From positions 1 to 58,909 of the forward strand of contig MWDO01000012.1 in assembly GCA_002070605.1 (NCBI GenBank): a stretch of 58,909 nt of DNA. Direction: 5' to 3'. Under the pieces are notes generated by a model that had not been told where the DNA came from, made no database searches, and saw only the letters and a list, made by a program, of their open reading frames with translations. The first letter of the stretch is position 1. Every line of letters begins with the position of its first letter. The translations under genes and the position numbers were made by a program. Shown in pieces: positions 35,903 to 44,883 of the stretch. Origin of the DNA: Spirochaetes bacterium ADurb.Bin133. Lineage in GTDB: Bacteria; Spirochaetota; GWE2-31-10; MWDO01.

Positions 35903-37762
35903 ATGTTAAACAGAGATTTTGACGTAGTCGTAATAGGCGGAGGACACGCCGGATGCGAAGCCGCCGCAATTTGCGCTAAATCCGGCAGAAAAACCATTCT
36001 TATCACTCAAAATTTGGATATGATAGCGCGTTTGAGTTGCAACCCTTCTATCGGCGGCATAGCCAAAGGGCATATCGTTAGCGAGATCGACGCTCTCGGC
36101 GGGCTAATGGCAAAAATCATAGACAAAACGATGATCCAATTCCGAATGTTAAACACAAAAAAAGGTCCCGCGGTGCAGGCAAAACGCGCTCAAGCCGATA
36201 AACTCGATTATCACGTCTTGATTAAAAAAACTCTTGAAAATATGAATAATCTTTACTTATTTCAAGATACCGTCGTAGACTTCGTTATAGAAAACGGGAC
36301 TATCGCCGCAGTTATTACGGAAAGAGGAAACAGAATTTCTTGCAAAGCCTGCGTTTTGACTACCGGAACGTTTATGGAGGGCAAAATCCATATCGGCGAA
36401 TTTCACGCGACCTCCGGGAGATTAGGAGAGCCCGCCGCGTTGGGATTATCGGTCAATCTCGTTAAATGCGGGTTAGAGTTAGGAAGACTAAAGACCGGAA
36501 CGCCCGCCAGAGTGGCGAAAAGAAGCATAGATTTTACTAAACTGCAAGCTCAAATCGGCGACGAAAATATGTTCAGTTTTTCAAATTTCAGCGGCGGGCT
36601 CGTCGACAGACCAAATTGCCCCTGTTATATAGGTTATACAAATAGCAAAACTCACGAAATAATCAGAAAAAATTTTCATAGATCTCCGCTTTTCAGCGGC
36701 AAGATAAAAGGGGTAGGTCCCAGATACTGCCCCTCTATTGAAGATAAAGTAAAGAAATTTGGAGAAAAAGAGCGGCATCAGATATTTATCGAGCCGGAAG
36801 GTTTATACACGGACGAAATTTATCTTAACGGACTATCTTCTTCGCTACCGGAAGACGTCCAACGCGAGTTCTTAACGTCGATAGAGGGGTTTGAAAATCT
36901 GGAAGTTTTAAGACCGGGATACGCGGTCGAATACGATTTTATCAACCCGATACAGTTAAATCCGTCGCTTGAAACAAAAATTATCAAAGGGCTTTTTGTC
37001 GCCGGACAGACTAACGGCACGTCGGGCTACGAAGAAGCCGCCGGGCAGGGAATCGTAGCCGGCATAAACGCTAACTTATACATCGCAAACGAACCTCCAT
37101 TAATTATCCGACGCGACGAAGGGTATATCGGCGTTTTGATCGACGACTTGGTAACAAAAGGGGTAAAAGAGCCGTACAGAATGTTTACCTCCAGAGCCGA
37201 ATACAGACTTAAACTTCGACAAGACAACGCCGATATAAGACTCGCGGGTTACGCGAAAAAATACGGACTTCTTGACGAAACGGCTCTGAATACTTTTAAC
37301 GAAAGAATAAACGATATTGATAGATTAAAAAAATTATTCTTTGAGATAAAACTATCCGGAGACGAACTCGATGATATTAACCAACCTGAAATAAAGAAGG
37401 GCTCTTTTTGGTATCAATATCTGAAAAATCCAAATATTGACTTTATTAAGGCTTACGGAATTTTTAAGAAACATAGAGATAAACTTATTAATCAAAATAA
37501 CTTCTTAACCGCGGCAATCGAGGTAAAATATCAAGGCTATATCGAAAGGCAAAGTAAGTTTATAATCCGGGATAAAAAAATGGAGGAGAGCGCTTTACCG
37601 GAAAATATCGATTACGACAAAATTTACGGAATTTCTATCGAAGGGCGGGAAAATCTAAAACAAGTTAGACCAAAATCTTTGGGACAAGCTTCAAGAATTT
37701 TGGGGGTAACCCCCTCTGATATATCTATTTTATCTATGCATATCATAACGCATCGCAAATAA
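35903..37762 (+). CDS. mnmG: tRNA uridine 5-carboxymethylaminomethyl modification enzyme MnmG (GidA)
   Basis: About 619 residues. FAD-binding VVIGGGHAGCEAA, then the family signatures LGRLKTGTPARV and GLFVAGQTNGTSGYEEAAGQG, and C-terminal SRAEYRLKLRQDNAD. With MnmE it modifies the wobble uridine of several tRNAs. I place the start at the ATG at 35903, as the TTG at 35894 has no ribosome site. It converges with the TPR gene with three bases between the stop codons and no room for a terminator. Confidence 0.95.
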   Translation: MLNRDFDVVVIGGGHAGCEAAAICAKSGRKTILITQNLDMIARLSCNPSIGGIAKGHIVSEIDALGGLMAKIIDKTMIQFRMLNTKKGPAVQAKRAQADKLDYHVLIKKTLENMNNLYLFQDTVVDFVIENGTIAAVITERGNRISCKACVLTTGTFMEGKIHIGEFHATSGRLGEPAALGLSVNLVKCGLELGRLKTGTPARVAKRSIDFTKLQAQIGDENMFSFSNFSGGLVDRPNCPCYIGYTNSKTHEIIRKNFHRSPLFSGKIKGVGPRYCPSIEDKVKKFGEKERHQIFIEPEGLYTDEIYLNGLSSSLPEDVQREFLTSIEGFENLEVLRPGYAVEYDFINPIQLNPSLETKIIKGLFVAGQTNGTSGYEEAAGQGIVAGINANLYIANEPPLIIRRDEGYIGVLIDDLVTKGVKEPYRMFTSRAEYRLKLRQDNADIRLAGYAKKYGLLDETALNTFNERINDIDRLKKLFFEIKLSGDELDDINQPEIKKGSFWYQYLKNPNIDFIKAYGIFKKHRDKLINQNNFLTAAIEVKYQGYIERQSKFIIRDKKMEESALPENIDYDKIYGISIEGRENLKQVRPKSLGQASRILGVTPSDISILSMHIITHRK

Positions 37763-37765
37763 CGC

Positions 37766-39157
37766 CTACTCTTTTCCAATCATCTCCTTCACTTTGCTCA
37801 GTATCTCGGATGTTTTCTCTCTTTCCACCAACTCAAGCATTCTAGACTCGACAAAATCCTTAGCGGTCGGACTAAAATTTCCCGCCGTAACGCAAACTCC
37901 TTTGTCTATTTTTTCATCTCTTAGTTTGTTGTAAATAATTCTTAGGGTAAGATCGCCTACGGTCGTCGCCGACCTCATAAATAAGAAATAATACAGCTCT
38001 ACAAAATTTTTTGTCGAAACCTCGACGTACATTTCAAGACTGTTGTTTACCTGTTGTTGAATTTTATTGAATTTAACAAAGCCTTTTAATCTGGAGTATC
38101 TATTAATATATACTTTTACAAAATGTTTGCATATACTTGTGAATTGACTCGCGGAACCAAAAAGATACTTTTCCAGCAATGAATTCTCGTTTAATTGAGA
38201 ATAAGTCGCAACTTTTTCATCTACGTCTTTATAAGCCGGATTTATCTCAAGTATTTTCCGCCAATTTAATATGGCTTTATTTAAATCGTGAATATTTACG
38301 TAAGAATCCGCAAGATTATAATACGCTTCAAGTTGTTTATCGTCCGATAAAGAACCGGATTTTATCGCCAAAGTGAAATCCTCTATGGCTTTCAAATACA
38401 CCTTCTTTTTCTTGTGAATATTTCCAAGAAAAAAATTTACCTCTCCGGCGTATTTCGGCGACGAACTTACTTTATAAAAATATTTTAACGCTTCGTCCAC
38501 CCGATTGAGATTATAAAAACAATTCCCGATAAGGTAAGAGACGTCGACGTCTTCCGCATTAGCCCTATGAAATTTAAGCAATTTTTCCAGAGCGTTTTTG
38601 TATTTTTTTACTCGATAATAAGCCAATCCGAGAAACTTATAGTTTTCGAGATTATCCGGCGCAAGTTTATCGACGATTTTAAAAAACGCGATAGCTTTTT
38701 CAAACTCGTTTTTTTCGAGTTCTATCTTTCCTAAATTAAAATTAGCTTCGATGCAAAATTTATCCTTTCTCTTTGCCAATAGATAAAATTTTTTTGCGTC
38801 GTCTATCGACCCCATATCTTTGTACGTTTCGGCTATTTTTAAAAATAATCTAACTTCGTCGCTATCAAACGCCGCTCCGCCATGATTGAGAAGCGTCGTA
38901 TACTCCTTAATCGCCGCTAAATGCGATTTTACCTCAAAATATAAATCGGCAAGTTTTTCTCTGACTCCGCGATTTTTTGGACCGCTTTTTAATACTCTTC
39001 TTAACTCTTCTATCGCTAAATATTTATCTTCTTTGCTTAATTTTTTTATTTTATCCTTAACTACCTTTGCCCTTTTTTTAGAAAATAGAGACAACAATCC
39101 AAAAACAAGGAGTAATACCGCCAATATAGTAATTAAAATTATTATTATTAAGTCCAC
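37766..39157 (-). CDS. Membrane-anchored TPR protein
   Basis: 463 residues. One N-terminal membrane helix (IIIILITILAVLLLVFGLLSL) precedes at least six TPR-like helix pairs (about 50-320), with the typical pattern A...Y.......A...Y.K, for example NYKFLGLAYYRVKKYKNALEKLL. The C-terminal 140 residues form a separate helical domain with no motif I recognise. It is probably a scaffold on the cytoplasmic or periplasmic face. GTG start with GGGGGAG. It has no obvious partner gene nearby. Confidence 0.78.
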   Translation of the reverse strand: MDLIIIILITILAVLLLVFGLLSLFSKKRAKVVKDKIKKLSKEDKYLAIEELRRVLKSGPKNRGVREKLADLYFEVKSHLAAIKEYTTLLNHGGAAFDSDEVRLFLKIAETYKDMGSIDDAKKFYLLAKRKDKFCIEANFNLGKIELEKNEFEKAIAFFKIVDKLAPDNLENYKFLGLAYYRVKKYKNALEKLLKFHRANAEDVDVSYLIGNCFYNLNRVDEALKYFYKVSSSPKYAGEVNFFLGNIHKKKKVYLKAIEDFTLAIKSGSLSDDKQLEAYYNLADSYVNIHDLNKAILNWRKILEINPAYKDVDEKVATYSQLNENSLLEKYLFGSASQFTSICKHFVKVYINRYSRLKGFVKFNKIQQQVNNSLEMYVEVSTKNFVELYYFLFMRSATTVGDLTLRIIYNKLRDEKIDKGVCVTAGNFSPTAKDFVESRMLELVEREKTSEILSKVKEMIGKE

Positions 39158-39246
39158 GTCTCCCCCGTATCTTAATCATATCGGAATTCTATCAAAAAAA
39201 ATATAATTATTATATATAATTAAGAAAATATTACATTAATATACCC

Positions 39247-39474
39247 CGACGGTTTTTTGGGGCAGGAAAATAAATTGACACATATGGAGCTGTATACGGC
39301 GCGTCGCACGTCCCGATAGAAATTGACACATATGGAGCTATATACGCCGCGCCACGATAAAAGCGGGAATTCCCGTTTTGAATATACTAATACTCTTAAT
39401 CAACAATCGTATCATATGTGTCAAATTTATTCTTAACATCATATGTGTCAAATTATCTCCCCAAGAAACCGACG
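39247..39474. repeat. CATATG-family repeat cluster 5 with clear terminal inverted repeats
   Basis: The best-defined gene-free copy, 228 bp. Ends are CGACGGTTTTTTGGGG (39247-39262) and CCCCAAGAAACCGACG (39459-39474), complementary at 14 of 16 positions. Left-facing cores GACACATATGGAGC sit at 39281 and 39329 (48 bp apart); right-facing CATATGTGTC cores at 39413 and 39440 (27 bp apart). Between them is half of a second palindrome, described separately. No flanking target duplication is obvious. Confidence 0.8.
39363..39394. repeat. Half copy of the 52-bp GAATTC-centred palindrome
   Basis: 32 bp identical to the centre and right arm of the palindrome at 58313-58364 (from CGGGAATTCCCG to ACTAATACTC). 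The left arm is missing and is replaced by CATATG-family sequence, which suggests recombination between repeat types. Confidence 0.75.
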
Positions 39475-39502
39475 CTATTCTGATTATAATTCAAAAAACA
39501 AC

Positions 39503-39530
39503 TTGACTTATAAGATTTTTATGATATAAA
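39503..39530 (+). promoter_or_regulatory. Promoter of tRNA-Val
   Basis: TTGACT, 16 bases, TATAAA, about 32 bp before the tRNA gene. The sequence after the -10 is GC-rich, as is common for stable RNA promoters. Confidence 0.7.
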
Positions 39531-39562
39531 TAGCTTCCGTTGTCGACGCGCGGGTCTGTTAC

Positions 39563-39635
39563 GGGCGGTTAGCTCAGATGGGAGAGCGATTGCTTGACGT
39601 GCAATAGGTCAGAGGTTCGATCCCTCTACCGCCCA
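39563..39635 (+). tRNA. tRNA-Val (anticodon GAC)
   Basis: 73 nt. Acceptor stem GGGCGGT pairs with ACCGCCC. The D arm is GCTC/GAGC, the anticodon stem ATTGC/GCAAT with loop TTGACGT giving anticodon GAC, and the T arm AGAGG/CCTCT with TTCGATC. The discriminator is A, and CCA is not encoded. Confidence 0.96.
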
Positions 39636-39673
39636 AATTTTTCATAATATATCTTTTTTGCCGATGATTCTTT

Positions 39674-40414
39674 TCAGTTTAGACATTCCGGATTTTCCGA
39701 AAGGGCGGCGGCTACAAAAATGTTCATAGCGATTCCGGCGGCGACCGATACATTGATAGAGTTTTTTTGTCCGTAAAGCGGTATATGAACTATTTTATTG
39801 GAAGCGCGGAGCGTCTCTTTTGATACGCCGAATTCTTCGGAGCCAAATATCAGTAATGAAGGAAATTTTATATCGGCTCTATTTATAGGAACTGAGTTTG
39901 ACGTTTTTTCAAGAGAATATATTTCGACCCCTTTTCTTTTATTTTCAAGTATAATCTCTTTTGCGCTTTTGCCGTAATAAAACGGAACGCGCGACCCTTT
40001 TAACGTTTTATTGAGCTTTTCGTTTAGCTCGGGAATCGGCGTAATTCCTGTCAAAAATATTTTCGTTACGCAAAAACATTCGGCGCTACGCATAATCGAG
40101 CCGACGTTAAAAGGGGAGCGAATATCTTCTAATAGAACGGAGTAGGGGAGCGTTTTTCGATCGGCGCTTTTGTCGTCGAAAGGGACTTCTTCGGTAAATT
40201 CGTTTTCAGATTTCAAAATTGCAAGAAGTTTTTCAAGAATTGATCCGGTCGAGGAGTTTTTGTCAAAACCGAGTTTTTCATATTTTTCCAGCCATAACAG
40301 AATGTTACCGACGTTTTCTTCGCTTATGTCGTTATATTTTTGTAAAGCAAAGATCGCCTTTTTTATCCTGTCGTATCTTTTTAGTAATACAAACTTTTCC
40401 TCTGTAAAAGACAA
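39674..40414 (-). CDS. TrmH/SpoU-family RNA 2'-O-methyltransferase
   Basis: 246 residues. The C-terminal 150 residues carry the SPOUT signatures in order: LEDIRSPFNVGSIMRSAECF (motif 1), LLIFGSEEFGVSKETL (motif 2) and IPLYGQKNSINVSVAAGIA (motif 3), which build the knotted SAM site. The N-terminal 90 residues are helical and not recognised. Target RNA cannot be told from sequence. Start is a TTG with GGAG eight bases upstream. It converges toward the tRNA gene. Confidence 0.88.
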   Translation of the reverse strand: MSFTEEKFVLLKRYDRIKKAIFALQKYNDISEENVGNILLWLEKYEKLGFDKNSSTGSILEKLLAILKSENEFTEEVPFDDKSADRKTLPYSVLLEDIRSPFNVGSIMRSAECFCVTKIFLTGITPIPELNEKLNKTLKGSRVPFYYGKSAKEIILENKRKGVEIYSLEKTSNSVPINRADIKFPSLLIFGSEEFGVSKETLRASNKIVHIPLYGQKNSINVSVAAGIAMNIFVAAALSENPECLN

Positions 40415-40503
40415 TTATCTAACTCCAAATACTTTTCAGTCGACGTTATATCTTATATTGTTATTTTAAAATGTCAATAATTTTGACGACTCTTTAAATA
40501 TCC

Positions 40504-40655
40504 ATCAGTTTTTTGGGGGTTCAACGATGACTTTTGAGACAGTTCCTTTAAAATGACACATATGCGTCGGATTGATACAAATAATTTACTAATTAAAAAT
40601 ATTTGTCCATATGTGTCGATTTTTATCATTAACATCATATGCGTCGAATTTCCAA
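40504..40655. repeat. CATATG-family repeat cluster 6
   Basis: Left end ATCAGTTTTTTGGGGG (40504-40519), then cores at 40559, 40608 and 40636 (last two 28 bp apart). The stretch at 40575-40607 (TTTACTAATTAAAAATATTTG) matches the region upstream of RHH genes 1 and 3, so this looks like an element from which the RHH gene has been deleted. A right end is not clear. Confidence 0.7.
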
Positions 40656-40662
40656 TTAAAAT

Positions 40663-40815
40663 AAGGACGCGATACAAGCGCCGCCTCCTTGTTAAATTTA
40701 AGGAAGCGATACAAGCGCCGCCGCTTTATAAAATAAAGGAAGCGATACAAGCGCCGTCTCCTTATTAAATTTAAGGAAGCGACACAGCTTCCTTTTAGAA
40801 TTCAAGGAAGCGATG
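40663..40815. repeat. Tandem hairpin repeats upstream of gyrA
   Basis: Four to five tandem units starting AAGG(A/C)(A/C)GCGA at 40663, 40700, 40736, 40773 and 40804, spaced 37, 36, 37 and 31 bp. The first three share GATACAAGCGCCG. Most units can fold: AAGGA with TCCTT, and in unit four AAGGAAGC with GCTTCCTT. The last unit runs into the gyrA -35 element. Confidence 0.8.
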
Positions 40816-40816
40816 C

Positions 40817-40845
40817 TTGACTTTTTAGAAATATTTTTATAAAAT
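40817..40845 (+). promoter_or_regulatory. gyrA promoter
   Basis: TTGACT (40817-40822), 17 bases, TAAAAT (40840-40845), about 36 bp before the gyrA start. It lies directly at the end of the tandem repeats, so the repeats are placed to act on transcription start. Confidence 0.7.
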
Positions 40846-40880
40846 ATAAGGAATATTTGGGAAAAAATGGAAGAAAAATT

Positions 40881-43325
40881 ATGGGCAACGTTATACCGGT
40901 AGATCTCGAGGACGAGTTAAAAAATTCATATTTAACATACGCGATGAGCGTAATAGTAAGCAGGGCTATACCCGACGTTAGAGACGGTTTAAAACCGGTT
41001 CATAGAAGAGTGCTTTTTTCTATGGAAGAGATGGGATTAAACTCTAATAAACCTTACAAGAAGTGCGGTCGTATAGTCGGAGACGTTTTAGGTAAATTCC
41101 ACCCGCACGGCGATCAGGCTATTTACGATACGTTAGTTAGATTGGCTCAAGATTTTTCGATGAGATACCCCGCGGTCGACGGCCATGGAAATTTTGGATC
41201 TATCGACGACGATCCTCCGGCCGCTATGAGATACACGGAAGCGAGACTTTCCAAAATCGCCGAATTGATGCTGAAAGATATCAAAAAGGAGACGGTTAAA
41301 TTCGGTCCGAATTATGACGATTCTATGGAAGAGCCTGTGGTATTGCCGGCCGCCGTTCCATACTTGTTGATAAACGGAACATCCGGTATCGCCGTGGGTA
41401 TGGCGACAAATATTCCGCCGTATAATCTCAAAGAAGTCGTTCAGGCGATTTCGGCTCAGATTGACAATCCCGATATAACGATCGACGAGATAATGAAATA
41501 TATGAAGGGACCCGATTTTCCGACGGGCGGCATTATTTACGGTAAAGAAGGTATAAATAGCGCTTTCAAAACGGGTAGGGGACAAATTGCCGTACGGGCA
41601 AAGGTCTCAATTGAAGAGATAAGAAAAAATAGGGAAGCCATTATTGTAACCGAACTGCCGTATCAGGTTTATAAAGCGCATCTTATAAAAAAAATAGCCG
41701 ATTTGGTTAAAGAGGATAGGATACCGGGTATTTACGATATCAGAGACGAGTCGGATAGAGAAGGGATGAGAATAGTCATAGAGTTGAAAAACGGAGTCGT
41801 ACCTAAGGTAGTTTTAAATCAACTCTTTACCCATACGGCGATGCAGTCAAATTTTGGAGTAAACAATCTTGTTTTAGATTTTGGCGTTCCCAAAACTATG
41901 AATATCAAAGACACTATTCAGGCGTATATCAATTTCAGAAAAGACGTTATATATAAAAGAACAAAATTTGAATTAAGAAAAGCCGAGGAGAGAGCTCATA
42001 TTGTCGAAGGATTGCTTATAGCGATAGATAATATCGACGAAGTAATTAGAATTATCAGAGGCTCAAAAGATACCAATGAAGCTAAAGCGGCTTTGATGTC
42101 GAGATTTAATTTGTCCGAGATTCAGGCTAACGCTATTGTTGAAATGAGACTGAGACAGCTGACAAATTTGGAAAGCGTCAAACTTAAAGACGAGTACGAC
42201 GAGTTGCAAAAAACTATAGCCAGATTGAAAGAAATTCTATCCAGCGATAAAAACGTGTTAACCGTCGTTAAAGAGGAATTAAATAGCGATTGCGAGCCTT
42301 TTTTTGACGAAAGAAGAACCAAAATAGTCGATATGAAGATAGAGAGTTTTGACGCGGAGGATCTTATTCAAAAAGAGAGTATGGTCGTAACGGTTACGCA
42401 TAAAGGTTTTATCAAGCGAACGCCGACTAAAGATTTTAAAAAACAATCCAAAGGGGGCGTTGGAGTATCGTCAAGCGCGTTAAGAGACGACGATTTTATC
42501 GAACATCTTATTATCGCTTCGACTCACGATTATATTCTATTTTTTAGCAATAAAGGTTTGGTTTATCAAATTAAAGCCCATGAAATACCTCTGCTTTCTA
42601 AAAACGCTAGAGGAGATACAATCAAAACTCTATTTGGAATAAGCCAAAACGAAGAGATAACGGCTATTCTAAGCGTAAAGGAATTTAAAAACGAGGAACT
42701 CAACGTATTATTGGCGACAAGAAGGGGCATAGTCAAAAAAGTATTGCTTAAAGAGTTTGAAAGAACTAAAATATCCGGTAAACGGGCTATTCAATTAGAC
42801 GATAACGACGAAGTGGTGGACGTAAAAATTACGGACGGTAAAAGAGAAATACTGTTAGCGACCAGAATGGGTAAGGCTTTGAGAATTAGCGAGGAACAAG
42901 TCAGGGTTATGGGAAGAACCGCCAGAGGCGTTATTGGTATAAGACTGGAACAAAACGACGAATTATGCGGCTTATGCGTCGTCGATAGCGATTCGCTGAT
43001 GTTGTTGATAACCGAAAACGGATACGGTAAAAGAATGGATTTTGGACTTTTTACGCAACACGGAAGAGGTACGGGAGGACAGAGGTATTATAAATATAGC
43101 GAAGAAAAAGGAGAAGTCGTATCGGTTAAACAAGTTAAAGATGGAGACGACATAGTCGCTATAACCTCTAAGGGAAATCTCATTAGAATAAATTCAGAAC
43201 AGGTATCGCAACAAGGTAAAAATGCCGGCGGCGTTAGACTTGTCAGAATAACTAAACCGGATTTTGTCGTATCAATTGCAAGATCTCCAAAATCCAATTA
43301 TGTCGAGGATAAAGATAGCAAATGA
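40881..43325 (+). CDS. gyrA: DNA gyrase subunit A
   Basis: 814 residues. The winged-helix and tower parts carry the active-site Tyr in AAMRYTEARL near residue 121, GRIVGDVLGKFHPHGD before it, and the TNIPPYNLKE region. The C-terminal half forms the six-bladed DNA-wrapping domain with repeated T..G...R pattern. The GyrA box is degenerate (KQSKGGVG instead of QRRGGKG). I chose the ATG at 40881; the TTG at 40857 lacks a ribosome site. gyrB is not adjacent. The last four bases overlap the aquaporin gene. ParC is an alternative but length and wrapping domain favour GyrA. Confidence 0.88.
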   Translation: MGNVIPVDLEDELKNSYLTYAMSVIVSRAIPDVRDGLKPVHRRVLFSMEEMGLNSNKPYKKCGRIVGDVLGKFHPHGDQAIYDTLVRLAQDFSMRYPAVDGHGNFGSIDDDPPAAMRYTEARLSKIAELMLKDIKKETVKFGPNYDDSMEEPVVLPAAVPYLLINGTSGIAVGMATNIPPYNLKEVVQAISAQIDNPDITIDEIMKYMKGPDFPTGGIIYGKEGINSAFKTGRGQIAVRAKVSIEEIRKNREAIIVTELPYQVYKAHLIKKIADLVKEDRIPGIYDIRDESDREGMRIVIELKNGVVPKVVLNQLFTHTAMQSNFGVNNLVLDFGVPKTMNIKDTIQAYINFRKDVIYKRTKFELRKAEERAHIVEGLLIAIDNIDEVIRIIRGSKDTNEAKAALMSRFNLSEIQANAIVEMRLRQLTNLESVKLKDEYDELQKTIARLKEILSSDKNVLTVVKEELNSDCEPFFDERRTKIVDMKIESFDAEDLIQKESMVVTVTHKGFIKRTPTKDFKKQSKGGVGVSSSALRDDDFIEHLIIASTHDYILFFSNKGLVYQIKAHEIPLLSKNARGDTIKTLFGISQNEEITAILSVKEFKNEELNVLLATRRGIVKKVLLKEFERTKISGKRAIQLDDNDEVVDVKITDGKREILLATRMGKALRISEEQVRVMGRTARGVIGIRLEQNDELCGLCVVDSDSLMLLITENGYGKRMDFGLFTQHGRGTGGQRYYKYSEEKGEVVSVKQVKDGDDIVAITSKGNLIRINSEQVSQQGKNAGGVRLVRITKPDFVVSIARSPKSNYVEDKDSK

Positions 43326-43993
43326 AAAAACTCTTCCTAGCGGAGTTTATTGGGACTTTTTTCTTGATTTTTTTTGGATTAAGCGCGCTTATTATTCGGG
43401 ATTATAGCTCAAACTTTGGTTCTGTTGGCGCCGCTTTTGTATTTGGAACGACTATAGGCGCCGCTACCTATTTTTTTGGAAGAATTTCCGGCGCCCATTT
43501 TAACCCCGCTTTATCGTTCGCATCCTTTATAACGGCGGAGATAAGTTTTAAAGATTTTTTAATTTATGTTATTTCTCAAATTTTAGCCGGATTTGGAGCT
43601 TGTTTTTTGTTGTTGATAATTTTTTCCGAGCGTTTCTATACCGCGTCTATCCCCTCGGATATGTCTATCTCCATGTTTTTAGAAAACGACATTTCTTTTC
43701 CAACGCTAATCTTAATACTAGAATCTATTTTTTCCTTCTTTTTGGCGCTAGTATATTTTATGTCTATAAAAAATAACAAGATAAGAAATAGAATTGTCCC
43801 AATTTTTATAGGCGGAACGTATTTTACCGCTTGTATGATACTTCTAAATATCAACGGATTTGGAATAAACCCGTTGAGAGTTGTAATTCCCGCTCTTTTT
43901 AAGTGGAACTGGACAAACGTCGCCTATTACGTAACGGCGAATTTTATCGGCGCTCTAATAGGCGGGATAACGGCAACCTATTTTAAGAAATAA
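43322..43993 (+). CDS. MIP-family channel (aquaporin/glycerol facilitator-like)
   Basis: 223 residues with about six membrane helices. The first pore motif is canonical (SGAHFNPALSFASF); the second reads GINPLRVVIPAL, so NPA is replaced by NPL and the following Arg is kept. This changes one half of the selectivity filter region and may alter what passes (water, glycerol or gas). The start ATG overlaps the gyrA stop (ATGA), so the two are translationally coupled, an odd pairing without functional logic that I can see. Confidence 0.82.
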   Translation: MKKLFLAEFIGTFFLIFFGLSALIIRDYSSNFGSVGAAFVFGTTIGAATYFFGRISGAHFNPALSFASFITAEISFKDFLIYVISQILAGFGACFLLLIIFSERFYTASIPSDMSISMFLENDISFPTLILILESIFSFFLALVYFMSIKNNKIRNRIVPIFIGGTYFTACMILLNINGFGINPLRVVIPALFKWNWTNVAYYVTANFIGALIGGITATYFKK

Positions 43994-44045
43994 ATTATCG
44001 ACTTATATTACCTTCTTTTGAAATATTTGTCTGTTGAACCTATTT

Positions 44046-44549
44046 TTAGACATATACCGGTAAATTCTGTATTATCAGGGATAAAAGCGCGAGTTTTTTG
44101 AGAGAAATTTTTCTCATATGTGTCAGAATATCGCCCAAGTCTTTTACAATATTATCTGTTTTCAACTTCTTACCGATCATACAGATAAATTCTTTAGCGC
44201 CATATTTTAAGATTCCTTCATAGAAAAATTTGATAATATCTCTTAAAATTACAGATATTCCGTATTCGTTGAATATATAATGCCATTTTTTTAACATTTT
44301 ATACTTTTCAGCCTTTAATCTCACGTATTTATCGATTCTTTCCGGATTTTCATTGTCGATAAACTCATATTTAGATTCATGATCCCCGATAATATTTTTA
44401 ATATTTCGAATATTTGCAGAAGAAACCTCGAGTATATAATCGATTAACCGGCAATTACTTTTAAAATTAAGTTTTTCCATCAAATAATTGATATAATCGT
44501 TAAACTTAGGCGAGATTTTAAAATGAAAAAGATAATTTTGTTTTGTCAT
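44046..44549 (-). CDS. Double ribbon-helix-helix protein, family copy 2 (diverged)
   Basis: 167 residues, roughly 40 percent identical by eye to the products at 14626-15141 and 47675-48181. Both RHH-like patterns are kept: YLFHFKISPKFNDYINYLMEKLNF at the N terminus and KYVRLKAEKY..LKKWHYIFNEYGISVILRDIIKFFYEG in the second half. Near the C terminus the coding sequence contains a CATATGTGTC site at 44115-44124, where copies 1 and 3 have CAGTTGTGTC. This copy is diverged yet intact, which suggests it is under selection. Confidence 0.6.
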   Translation of the reverse strand: MTKQNYLFHFKISPKFNDYINYLMEKLNFKSNCRLIDYILEVSSANIRNIKNIIGDHESKYEFIDNENPERIDKYVRLKAEKYKMLKKWHYIFNEYGISVILRDIIKFFYEGILKYGAKEFICMIGKKLKTDNIVKDLGDILTHMRKISLKKLALLSLIIQNLPVYV

Positions 44550-44584
44550 GATTTAATCCTAAAAAAAATAATTGTTTTCTATAT

Positions 44585-44622
44585 ATATATAACAATTATT
44601 TTTTGTAATTCTTTACAAAAAA
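44585..44622 (-). promoter_or_regulatory. Operator-like inverted repeat upstream of RHH gene copy 2
   Basis: Arms TTTTTTGTAA and TTACAAAAAA (44599-44608 and 44613-44622) around four bases, beside ATATATAACAA (44585-44595). Half of this repeat (TACAAAAA) is kept upstream of RHH copies 1 and 3, so it may be a self-regulation site. Confidence 0.45.
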
Positions 44623-44657
44623 TAAAAAATATTTTGAATATTTGCGCAAATAAGCAT

Positions 44658-44767
44658 CATATGTGTCAAATTTGCATTATTTTCAAATAATGCGCCCTGT
44701 TAGTTTTTTTGGGGAATAAAAAAAATGACACATATGCGTCGATTTTCCCCCTCAAGAAGCAGACGGG
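44658..44767. repeat. CATATG-family repeat cluster 7, minimal element
   Basis: One core at 44658 and a minimal element at 44699-44767: left end GTTAGTTTTTTTGGGG, a single GACACATATGCGTC core at 44731, and right end beginning CCCC at 44747 with GACGGGG at its end. This may be the smallest unit of the family, about 65 bp. The rest of the 334-bp gap holds the malic enzyme promoter. Confidence 0.7.
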
Positions 44768-44797
44768 GTACGGGCGTCATTTTTTTATAGATTTTTT

Positions 44798-44826
44798 TTG
44801 ACAAAAATTATATTATAATTTAATAT
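44798..44826 (+). promoter_or_regulatory. Promoter of the malic enzyme gene
   Basis: TTGACA (44798-44803), 17 bases, TAATAT (44821-44826). The gene follows after about 58 bp with an AAGGA ribosome site. Confidence 0.55.
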
Positions 44827-44883
44827 GTTTTTATTTGTATAAATATTAATTTAGGATTTTATGTCGCTTTTTAAGGAATTAAA

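Noticed and set aside
37762-37766. Terminator between mnmG and the TPR gene
   Set aside because: The stops are three bases apart and no hairpin is visible on either side, so the transcripts probably overlap.
40881-43325. Topoisomerase IV subunit ParC
   Set aside because: Length and a six-blade C-terminal domain with a GyrA-box-like KGGVG favour GyrA, although the box is degenerate and gyrB is not adjacent.
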